Assembly: GCF_018362975.1 (NCBI RefSeq)
Contig: NZ_CP074371.1
Span: 7,006,001-7,070,000 of the forward strand
DNA: 64,000 nt
Reading direction: 5' to 3'
From: Nocardia tengchongensis
Lineage (GTDB): Bacteria; Actinomycetota; Actinomycetes; Mycobacteriales; Mycobacteriaceae
The notes beneath the pieces were generated by a model. That model saw only the letters and a list, made by a program, of their open reading frames with translations, searched no databases and was not told the DNA's origin. A program made the translations under genes and the position numbers. This document shows, one piece after another, positions 10,601 to 17,378 of the stretch; within the stretch, counting starts at the first letter, position 1; every line of letters begins with the position of its first letter.

Positions 10601-11400
10601 TGCTCGCCCAGCACGATCGACTCGGCTTCCGCGACCGGCAACCACCGCGCGGCCAGCGCGGCCGCATCGGTCGAGTCCACATACGGCAAGAGCGAATCCA
10701 CCAGTGCACGACGACTATCCGGCGACGGCGGCACCGGGTAAGGTCGCCCCAACTCCATCACCCGCGCCGTCAATGCCTCGAAACACTCCCGCGCGTAGAG
10801 CCCAGCGAAATCCCGGCCTCTCAACGTGAGCAACCGGGCCACAGTCACCGCACCAGTCGCCTCGATCTCGAACTTGCGAGGTAGTGGTTGCGCAGTCAAC
10901 TCCAGGTCGGTGGCGAAGTCCGTCGCCTCCTGGGTATCAACCCCCAGTATCGTGGCGAGCCATCCGACGAACTCCGGTGAAGGATCGGCTCCCTCAACGA
11001 TGTTGCGGTGGTCTACGCGTGCCGGGCCGACGAAGCCCGCATTGGACCACAACACCGGTTGGCAGGCTCGCCCGGCCTCGACCCACTGCCGGTGCAGATC
11101 CGTCAACGGCTTCTGCAGCTGGGTCCGCTTCCAGCCACTGTCACCCGAGCGTTGATGCGGCTCCCGATGTTTGATCGACACCAGCTTCGGACGGCGATCA
11201 CCGAAGATCAACATCACATCCGAGGAATGCTGGACAACGACTGCACGCAGGTCGACACCATCCACGACATGGCGGATGAGTTCCAATGCCACAGCATGCT
11301 TTTCGAACTGCACCCACGCCTCGGAGTCCGGGCCCGCATTCTTCTTGTCCACCGGCAGCCGCAACGCCGGACCCACCACGTGCTCCCCCACATCTGGCAT
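7700..11400 (-). pseudogene. nuclease-like/NB-ARC-type STAND NTPase with TPR region, about three frameshifts
   Basis: Four overlapping frames assemble into one protein of about 1,233 residues. The N-terminus (from 11400) has a segment SSDVMLIFGDRRPKLVSIKH resembling the D...xK core of DUF4297/Cap4-type nucleases. This is followed by an NTPase core with Walker A SGMTGCGKTSVA, Walker B LLLILDGVTD, RILITT and an NB-ARC GxP-like NPLAINQAV. A winged-helix-like section follows (AVERLAKLSLLTAAGGFVSV), then a long TPR-like solenoid (VDDALATIGDAMIFG; GQLDQARGGFEQAI; GDLPAAIARVEQALAI). Frame changes fall near 10,319-10,323 (a C5 run on the plus strand), about 9,650-9,720, and about 9,245-9,270. The order matches Avs-type antiviral NTPases. 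It lies upstream of, and in line with, the nuclease-NACHT gene, suggesting a paired defence locus. The nuclease call is tentative; the NTPase and TPR calls are firm. Confidence 0.7.
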
Positions 11401-11610
11401 GCCGCGAGAATACGACCCTCGACCGACAGCGGCTGCATCAACGCCCGAGCCACTCGCCTATCCGCCGGAGCCAGGCTTGGTCGGAGCGCGCCCCGTCACG
11501 GTCGCGGACATCAGTGTCGGTGCTTCGGTCGAGCACCGAGGCATCCGCCACATCTAGTGCCATATCCTCACCGGCGCCGAACGCGTCAAGGAGCGCCGAA
11601 GTCGCCGATA

Positions 11611-12090
11611 TCAGCCGGAGCGGCGGGCGCTGCCCGGGGCACTACCACAGGCCCTGTCCCCCGCAGGATCAGTCGGATGCGGTGCCGAGACCCTGCGTTC
11701 GGCGGGCCGGGTCAAGGTGAGTTCGCTGGGCGAGAACGCCAAAACGTCGGTACAGACCGAGGGCTTCACCCGCAAGAAGTCCGGCTCGACATGGTCGGCG
11801 ATCGCGACCAGCGTGCCCGATCGACCCACATCGATACCGACTGCGTCGGTGGTGAACCACACCCGCGGCTTACGGCCCGCAGCAAGGTCGACGGTGAGCC
11901 GCTCGATCTCGATAGCGGACAAGGACTTCGACGTGGCAGCGCGAGAGGCCATTCTGAGCTCCAGGCGAGAAGCGGTCAGGTACCGGCGAGCATGCCCGAG
12001 CAAACCGACATCGCGCATCTCGAAGCCAGAGCATGTAGCGCCATACGGTGCTGCCCAGATAAGGCCGGACGACTCGTCAAGGCGATCCAC
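11611..12090 (-). CDS. hypothetical protein, up to 159 aa
   Basis: The convincing part starts at an internal Met (MRDVGLLGHARRYLTASRLE) and runs through AGRKPRVWFTTDAVG, GRSGTLVAIADHVEP and LAFSPSELTLTRP. This basic start followed by a small beta-rich module is a pattern I associate with conserved short proteins on actinobacterial mobile elements. The last ~30 residues (PAERRVSAPHPTDP onward) look like out-of-frame read-through, so the true C-terminus may be nearer 11,700. It is transcribed toward the NB-ARC gene, about 210 bases upstream of it. No function is known; DNA or RNA binding is a guess from the basic helix and small beta module. Confidence 0.55.
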   Translation of the reverse strand: MDRLDESSGLIWAAPYGATCSGFEMRDVGLLGHARRYLTASRLELRMASRAATSKSLSAIEIERLTVDLAAGRKPRVWFTTDAVGIDVGRSGTLVAIADHVEPDFLRVKPSVCTDVLAFSPSELTLTRPAERRVSAPHPTDPAGDRACGSAPGSARRSG

Positions 12091-12152
12091 CTGCTACAGA
12101 ACCGCACGTCCTGCAAGACCACGAGATTCAATCCACACGAGGATGAAAAGGC

Positions 12153-12512
12153 TCAGTGGCTAATCATTCGAGCGAGAGCCACCGAGAACGCAATCCCGAA
12201 CGCCGCACAGAGGCCGGTCGATCCCAACGCATACCCGAGCATCAACACGTACAGTGCGCCATTAGCGGTCACGATCAGCGCTGTCCACGGATCCCATGTG
12301 CGTGAGACCGGCCCCGCAAGACGGTCGGCCCAACGCCGAGGATGATCAGCAAGCTCGTCATCCCACACGGAGGTGTCGCCGAACTGCACGATCTGCGCCA
12401 GGTTGTGCTGAATCGGCGTCCGGGCCTTGAGATGGAGCACCGCGGGAATGGGCTCCTGACAACCCACCACCGGCGGTTCCGAGAAGGGTGGCCGCAGGGG
12501 GCAACGGGCCAA
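12153..12512 (-). CDS. small membrane protein, 119 aa
   Basis: The N-terminal half is polar (LAQIVQFGDTSVWDDELADH). The C-terminal half is hydrophobic, with two adjacent membrane helices (TALIVTANGALYVLMLGYAL and GLCAAFGIAFSVALA) and a short polar tail. Several Met codons could serve as the start; the longest form is given. It is the first of a run of minus-strand genes leading into the NTPase pair. No family is recognised. An association with the defence genes is only positional. Confidence 0.5.
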   Translation of the reverse strand: MARCPLRPPFSEPPVVGCQEPIPAVLHLKARTPIQHNLAQIVQFGDTSVWDDELADHPRRWADRLAGPVSRTWDPWTALIVTANGALYVLMLGYALGSTGLCAAFGIAFSVALARMISH

Positions 12513-12796
12513 GGGAATCCCTTTGTCCTCCTTAAGAGATCAGCAAGACCGTGGGAGGAGGATGACAACCGATGTTGATCTTGCTCAGGTGCCCGCGCTC
12601 GACTCCTCGTGCGTCAGCGATCCTCGTCGCGCCTGATGGGGCCACTTCGCTGCCGTCGGTTCCGAGTGTCGGCCACGACTATCTGCGCTTCCACCGTGTT
12701 GAACGATCACGTCCAGCGCGATCCGCAGATCGGTCTTTATCTGCCATCGATAGGCGAGCCACTCCACCGGAGCGCCGCCCGTTCAGGAGTTGAGAA

Positions 12797-14095
12797 TTGA
12801 AGAACACATTTCTACCCCATCGCAGAGCCTCGATAGTGAAGAATGTTTCTACATTGTCACTTCTAATCTTATTGGCCGCGGGATGTGCGAGTGGCAACGA
12901 GGTTAATTCGACCGCATCTTCCAGTCAGTCTCCAACTTCCACAGCAACGGATCCCGGCAACCGAAAACCGTTCGATCCACCGAAGGTATTCAATGGATCT
13001 CCCATTTCCAAAGAAGGCCCATTAGACCCTAAGCGCACGCTGGGATCGTGCATCATCGGGGATGGCGCCGTCTACTGCGGATCCAGTAGTGGGTACCTGG
13101 CATCGATTGATCCTGCTAACACGAAGCAGAAGAAATGGACGTTGAAGACATCATTGTCCCCGGATAAGAATGCAGGCTGGCAGGCAACCTCGCCAGTGAG
13201 CGATGGTGATTCCGTAATTGCCGCCTTCACCGGCAGTGTGAATGGCACTGGAACATCCAAAGACAAGCGTTCGATTGAGATTATTGCTGCCGACAAATCG
13301 ACTGGAAAGCTCCAATGGAGTGCTGTAATTGATACAGGCGAGTCGCCGCTTCAGGATCTCAGAATTGTTGGGATAACCGGCGACTCACTCGTACTGTCAT
13401 CCGGGGAGCCGACGTTCTGCGACTGGAGCGATCGTACCTCCACGACCTGGGTCGTAGACGCTTCCACGAAGAAGCTTCGGTGGAAGAGGGAGGGGCTTAT
13501 GGCTGGCCAGGTCGGGAAGGGTGTCGTGTCGGGCAATGTCAAGGTGGCGAGAAATAACGTCGCCGAGACCGCTCTCGGTGGTCTTGATTTGACTGACGGC
13601 CATACTCTGTGGGAGTCCCCAACTGGAGGTTCAGTAACGAACTTTCTTCGCCCTGATATATCCGATCTCGCGGTGACGGCGACTTGCTCAGGAAAGAACC
13701 TCGACCTGATCGATCCAACGTCGGGGGCTGTCTTGTTCACCGAGAACTCGGCGACCCACACCGAACTGAATCCTGGGTGGAGCTGCGTATTTGATCAATC
13801 GACAATGCTGATCTGTCAGGAAAAGGTTTCCCAAGGTCGAATAGTCGGCATTGACGTGAGCTCGCCAAAGCGGTCCGTATGGCAATTGTCTTCAAACGGA
13901 GACAGAATGCCACCGAAAATAACCGGAGCATATCACGGAATAGTGTATGCGCTTGTCGATAGGGGAAAGATGCAGGCGGTGGCCTTGGATGCCAATTCTG
14001 GCCAAGACCTCCCGGACTCGCCTGTTGTTGCACCAGTCTTGGTCGACAATTACCTCGGTGTCACCACCGAGGGAATTTTCCTTCCAGTACGTTAG
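12797..14095 (+). CDS. lipoprotein with PQQ-type beta-propeller repeats, 432 aa
   Basis: A signal peptide runs from a basic N-terminus (MKNTFLPHRRASIVKN) through LSLLILLAAG to Cys, giving a lipobox LAAGC near residue 30. Lipidation should anchor the protein on the outer face of the membrane. A Ser/Thr-rich linker follows, then blades of a PQQ-like propeller recognisable from the repeated Trp-ending strands (STGKLQWSAVID, STKKLRWKREG, DGHTLWESPTG). Its base composition is clearly more AT-rich than the neighbours (many AAT, TTG and ATA codons), pointing to a foreign origin. A 16-bp hairpin downstream probably ends the transcript. A second, host-like lipoprotein of similar design occurs at 40,934. 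The ligand is unknown. Confidence 0.8.
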   Translation: MKNTFLPHRRASIVKNVSTLSLLILLAAGCASGNEVNSTASSSQSPTSTATDPGNRKPFDPPKVFNGSPISKEGPLDPKRTLGSCIIGDGAVYCGSSSGYLASIDPANTKQKKWTLKTSLSPDKNAGWQATSPVSDGDSVIAAFTGSVNGTGTSKDKRSIEIIAADKSTGKLQWSAVIDTGESPLQDLRIVGITGDSLVLSSGEPTFCDWSDRTSTTWVVDASTKKLRWKREGLMAGQVGKGVVSGNVKVARNNVAETALGGLDLTDGHTLWESPTGGSVTNFLRPDISDLAVTATCSGKNLDLIDPTSGAVLFTENSATHTELNPGWSCVFDQSTMLICQEKVSQGRIVGIDVSSPKRSVWQLSSNGDRMPPKITGAYHGIVYALVDRGKMQAVALDANSGQDLPDSPVVAPVLVDNYLGVTTEGIFLPVR

Positions 14096-14190
14096 AGCAA
14101 GATGCATAGAGTGATCGAGTGCTGGCGGCGGTGAGCGATACCCATCGCGGCAGTTAGGGGCCTCGATCGCCACTCCGGCGGGCCCGCGAT

Positions 14191-14227
14191 CGATGATGCG
14201 GGAGGAGATGTTCCTCCCGCATCATCG
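14191..14227. terminator. bidirectional hairpin terminator
   Basis: A perfect 16-bp inverted repeat (14191-14206 with 14212-14227) with a 5-base loop. The arms contain GATGATGCGGGAGGA and its complement. It lies between the convergent lipoprotein gene ending at 14,095 and the small membrane protein gene ending at 14,252. No long T-tract follows, which is usual for high-GC Actinobacteria. Confidence 0.8.
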
Positions 14228-14251
14228 CATTGCGCCATCAGATCAGCTCAG

Positions 14252-14485
14252 TCAGATACGCCGGACCGCGACCACCCGCGACGCCCCACCTCTCAAGATT
14301 GCGCATACGCAGATTGGCACAGTGCCTAGAGCTCCGACAATGATGGCAATCACTGCGACCAGCCAATGCTTGCTGATGTGCCGCCGTGCGAAGGAGACGG
14401 TACCCAGCACACTAAACAGGACGAAAGGTATCGCAATCAAGCTCCCCATTTCGGCACCCACCATCCTTATTTCGTTGAATCGCAA
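14252..14485 (-). CDS. small membrane protein, 77 aa
   Basis: Two hydrophobic helices (SLIAIPFVLFSVLGTVSF and WLVAVIAIIVGALGTVPICV) are separated by a basic loop (ARRHISKH), with a short basic C-terminal tail. It is presumably a two-pass inner-membrane protein with both ends on the same side. The frame is convergent with the lipoprotein gene across the hairpin at 14,191-14,227. No family is recognised. The regular alternation of hydrophobic helices and charged loops argues that it is coding. Confidence 0.55.
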   Translation of the reverse strand: MRFNEIRMVGAEMGSLIAIPFVLFSVLGTVSFARRHISKHWLVAVIAIIVGALGTVPICVCAILRGGASRVVAVRRI

Positions 14486-14811
14486 CCCATTTCAGCAGAT
14501 TCGACGCGATCGCGCACGTCAGGTGGCAGACTCGGTAAGTCTGATCGCTCGGCGTCCGCGTGAACCACTCAGGCATGGTTGGCCTACCGGGTGGGCGTGT
14601 CCAAGGTGCGGATGAGGGTGTATACCATTGCGCCGCAATATGTTTCGAATTGTCGCAGTAGGCACGCTCGGCGATCGCGACGTCTGGATTGCGTCCTGGC
14701 GGCCCCGCCAGCGAAGCGCTGCGCCACCATTGTGTCCAACTGCGGTGGCGACAACGGCGAGTCGTTCGTTTTACTGGCTTGAGCAGCACAGCAAGACCTC
14801 GGTAGACGATC
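14486..14811. other. intergenic, no supported gene
   Basis: About 325 bases between divergent genes, so it should contain promoters for both. I could not identify convincing -35/-10 boxes or operators. Confidence 0.35.
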
Positions 14812-15372
14812 ATGGAGGGCATGACTCCATGGCTTCGCCTTGTTGGCTTCAATGATTCCCCGTCCAGGGCCGACTACGAGCACGTCGAGGACTATAAAGA
14901 GCTCTGTAGCTCGTTGGGCAGCAATGGGATTGAACTCGACTTCCACTACGCCCCCGAAGCTGTTGCTCATGCACTGGCCAAGCCAGCAGCGGTGACGGTC
15001 GTCGATGCCCATGGCACCCTGGAGGAGCCTCCCGCTATCGGAGGAGGAGGGCGATGGCTGTTCATGGAGAGTGTCCGGTCGATCAACGCCCACGGGGTGC
15101 TGCTTGGAGCTTGCTACACCGCCACAGGAACTTTCGCGAAATCAGCCCCGGTCGGCCGGCTCCTCGCCGGAAAAGGGTTCCTCGGCGGATTGGGAAGCAT
15201 TCCACCCGACGACACGCGGATCCTCGTCGCCGTGATGGTCAAGCTCCGCAACACGTTTGGAATCCCGACTTCAGGTACTAGTGCTCAAGCATTTCTTGAT
15301 CAGACATTGGCTGCGGCGATCGCGGCCCGTCCCCAGAAGGCCTTTTCCAAGCGATGGGGGGCGATGCAGTAG
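14812..15372 (+). CDS. small CHAT/caspase-like protein, 186 aa
   Basis: The protein begins MEGMTPWLRLVGFND and has two short conserved-looking strands. One ends in AVTVVDAHGTLEE, with a His-Gly after a hydrophobic strand. The other is AHGVLLGACYTATG, with a Cys after a hydrophobic strand, about 45 residues later. This His...Cys spacing and context is what CHAT and other caspase-fold peptidases show (hhhxxHG ... hhhhxxC). The protein is at the short end for the family, with no extra domains. CHAT proteases often act as effectors in bacterial conflict systems. It is isolated between small genes, 2.4 kb upstream of the Sel1-repeat NTPase. I infer the family from the dyad only; a non-peptidase fold is possible. 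Confidence 0.5.
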   Translation: MEGMTPWLRLVGFNDSPSRADYEHVEDYKELCSSLGSNGIELDFHYAPEAVAHALAKPAAVTVVDAHGTLEEPPAIGGGGRWLFMESVRSINAHGVLLGACYTATGTFAKSAPVGRLLAGKGFLGGLGSIPPDDTRILVAVMVKLRNTFGIPTSGTSAQAFLDQTLAAAIAARPQKAFSKRWGAMQ

Positions 15373-15423
15373 GCCGGCCAAACACCGGTTCTATCCGCAG
15401 TGGCAGGCCGAGGATACGACCAG

Positions 15424-15809
15424 CTAGAACGACGAGTTCAAGCAGAAACGCGACGCCATAGCGCGTTTGCTGGGCCGCCGAGTCAATTACGCCGAGGTGG
15501 TCGAGCCGCTCGGCGACGCAGATACCTCACCCCGAATCATCGCGTACGGCCGGCGTCCGCTGGTCCGGAGCCAGGTCGCAGACCAGCAGTCCACCGGTCA
15601 TCGGCATAAAGCGGTGCTCCCGGTGCACAGAACTCCGCCCAAGGATCCGCTTCGCCAGCGGATGCCAGTCCTAGTCGATCGGGGCCCTGAACGAGAACCT
15701 CGCGAAGGCGTCCGCAGAGAACCGCACCCTCCGCCGATCCCTCGAAGGATCCCGCGCCACCGTCAAACGCGAACGCGAACGCAACATCACGCAGATGTTT
15801 CCTCAGTGA
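15424..15809 (+). pseudogene. relic of a coiled-coil protein
   Basis: Two pieces in different frames remain. Near 15,430-15,510 there is FKQKRDAIARLLGRRVNY. At about 15,685-15,809 there is LNENLAKASAENRTLRRSLE ending in KRERERNITQMFPQ and a stop. Together they resemble a short leucine-zipper-type protein of the sort seen beside actinobacterial integrases and transposases. The middle is out of frame and no start is visible, so this is decayed. The family call is tentative. Confidence 0.35.
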
Positions 15810-15844
15810 CCGGACTCCAGCGCTCCCGACCACTATCAGCCCGC

Positions 15845-16105
15845 TCAGTCTGCCGACTCGGCAGCATCGAATCTGTCCGGTTCCTTGTTGACCTTTGAGA
15901 ATCGTCGCCTGAGCAGCCATACCTCGCCGACCTCAATGCCGTCCATCGCTAGACCTAACCCGCCGTCAGCGACCCGGCCCACCCTTCCCACCGCGATCAG
16001 CTCCAATGAGTACATCGCGCCGAGATGGCGGCCACCGGGCGGCGCTGCAAAAGAACTCAGCTGCGGAGCCAAATTTCGTAGCAGCGCAACAGATCTGATA
16101 CCCAT
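15845..16105 (-). CDS. hypothetical protein, 86 aa
   Basis: This frame may be coding from MYSLELIAVGRVGRVADGG (Met at 16,015), with the longer start at 16,105 less likely. It contains a short beta-rich stretch and an acidic tail (NKEPDRFDAAESAD). The longer form overlaps the neighbouring small frame by about 50 bases. No family is recognised and confidence is low. Confidence 0.35.
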   Translation of the reverse strand: MGIRSVALLRNLAPQLSSFAAPPGGRHLGAMYSLELIAVGRVGRVADGGLGLAMDGIEVGEVWLLRRRFSKVNKEPDRFDAAESAD

Positions 16106-16188
16106 TGCTGCCCGTGCCGTACATCAGGATCGTCAGGATCGGCGCCTTCCTCGCGCAGGGCCTGGCGTTCGTACTCATCGAATTCCAT
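16057..16188 (-). CDS. very small hypothetical protein, 43 aa
   Basis: It starts at Met 16,188 (MEFDEYERQALREEGADPDD) and ends ...CYEIWLRS. The acidic, helix-forming composition contrasts with the Arg-rich read-through above it, which suggests a real start here. It could be the N-terminus of a longer gene interrupted downstream. No function can be given. Confidence 0.35.
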   Translation of the reverse strand: MEFDEYERQALREEGADPDDPDVRHGQQWVSDLLRCYEIWLRS

Positions 16189-16331
16189 GTCAGTTCTGAC
16201 GGTGCACGGCTGTTGGCGGTTGCCCCGGCGGTGTGGATGACCTGTGCTTCGCCTACGCCAACATCGGATCCTGCATGACGCCCCATGAACCCGACGATGT
16301 CGATCGTGCCGACTCAACCCGTTCGAGCATG

Positions 16332-16740
16332 TCATGTTCGCGCACCGCTCTGGGTTGTGTCTGCTAACGATTTGAGCCATTCGACGATGAGGGCCAGGAC
16401 GAATCCCGCACGGTAGGTGGTCGCGAACTTGCCGTAACGCGTGGCCACCGCCCGCCAGTGCCTGGCATTGTTGAAGGCACGCTCGATGACGTTGCGGCGC
16501 TTATAGAGCTCGGCATCGAACTATGGTGCCCGGCCCGCGAATCTGCCTGTGCGTTTGCGGTTAGCGACCTGATCGGAGCGTTCCGGAATGACGGTCCGGA
16601 TACGTTTGCGCCGCGACAGGGCCAGTCGCGATGCCGCCGAGTCGGTGCGGCCGGCGATGCCGACGTCCGGGTTGGGGTGCGACGGCCCGCCTTCCAGACG
16701 TGGCACCACCACCGCCCCTCGCAACCCGGTATCGATCACC
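16332..16740 (-). pseudogene. IS5-family transposase C-terminal relic
   Basis: One minus-strand frame carries KRIRTVIPERSDQVANRKR, then an in-frame TAG (16,521-16,523), then FDAELYKRRNVIERAFNNAR, RAVATRYGKF and FVLALIVEWLKSL. This is the characteristic C-terminal third of IS5-type DDE transposases (YKxRNxVER...RAxATRYxK). The N-terminal catalytic part is missing and there is an internal stop, so it is inactive. No terminal inverted repeats were identified. Confidence 0.75.
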
Positions 16741-17217
16741 GATCATGGTCGCCACGGCGGCCAAGATGCACGGATCGGCCCCGACTGCGAGACCAATCGA
16801 TTCACCCGTAGGAGACACGACCTAGCACCCCTGGTGTCTGCCACCGGACCGAAGCCCCGAGTCGATCCGCTTCGAGAGATCGCGACGTCTCGAACTTCAA
16901 GCAGTCCTCCGCAGGGGGCTGACACTCCGAGATTGGGTATCTCCGTTTGTGTGCGGGGAGCTCGATGCTTCCACGACGACAGCGGACCAGTCGGCGGCGA
17001 AGGCATGGCGAGTGTCGTTGTGAGCCTGGCCCGTTCCGACCGAGCTTTCGCCGTTCGGGTCGATTTCTCGATCCTCGTTCCGTGGCGCTTCCCGGTCGGA
17101 TCCGATCATTTCCACGCATTCCTCATCAGTTCCGATCAGGTCGCCGACATGCGTTTTCTCCTGTGCTGGAGTGGTTTTCGATCCACTTGGAACGAGTACG
17201 GGACGGAGAAGCGGAAG
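16741..17217. other. no supported gene; remnant DNA upstream of NTPase pair
   Basis: Long frames are present on both strands but none has a convincing protein-like composition or motif. This stretch probably combines IS-relic DNA and the promoter region of the small membrane protein and NTPase genes that follow. Confidence 0.35.
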
Positions 17218-17346
17218 ATGTGGAGCGAGCTCGGCAAGACGGTGCGCACGGCGATGAAGGATTGGCCGGCGCTGCTGCGATTCGTCATATGCGTGGTGGT
17301 GCTCACCGCCGCGGCAGCGCTGCTGTTGTGGATGGGGGCACGGTGA
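17218..17346 (+). CDS. one-helix membrane protein, 42 aa
   Basis: ATG 17218 is preceded by GAGAAGCGGAAG and gives MWSELGKTVRTAMKDWPALL followed by a single hydrophobic helix (FVICVVVLTAAAALLLWM) and Gly-Ala-Arg. A longer frame exists upstream but its composition is not protein-like. The stop lies only 32 bases before the start of the large NTPase/Sel1 gene, so the two are almost certainly co-transcribed. A short amphipathic helix plus one transmembrane helix upstream of a TPR/Sel1 NTPase is a pairing I associate with actinobacterial genomes. A membrane tether or membrane-acting effector is possible. Confidence 0.65.
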   Translation: MWSELGKTVRTAMKDWPALLRFVICVVVLTAAAALLLWMGAR

Positions 17347-17378
17347 ACGCCGCCCATAAATGGGGTCGGTGACGCAGG

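Noticed and set aside
11008..12345. A 445-codon plus-strand frame across 11-12.3 kb
   Set aside because: It overlaps the 5' end of the NB-ARC gene and a small conserved-looking minus-strand gene, and its composition is shadow-like.
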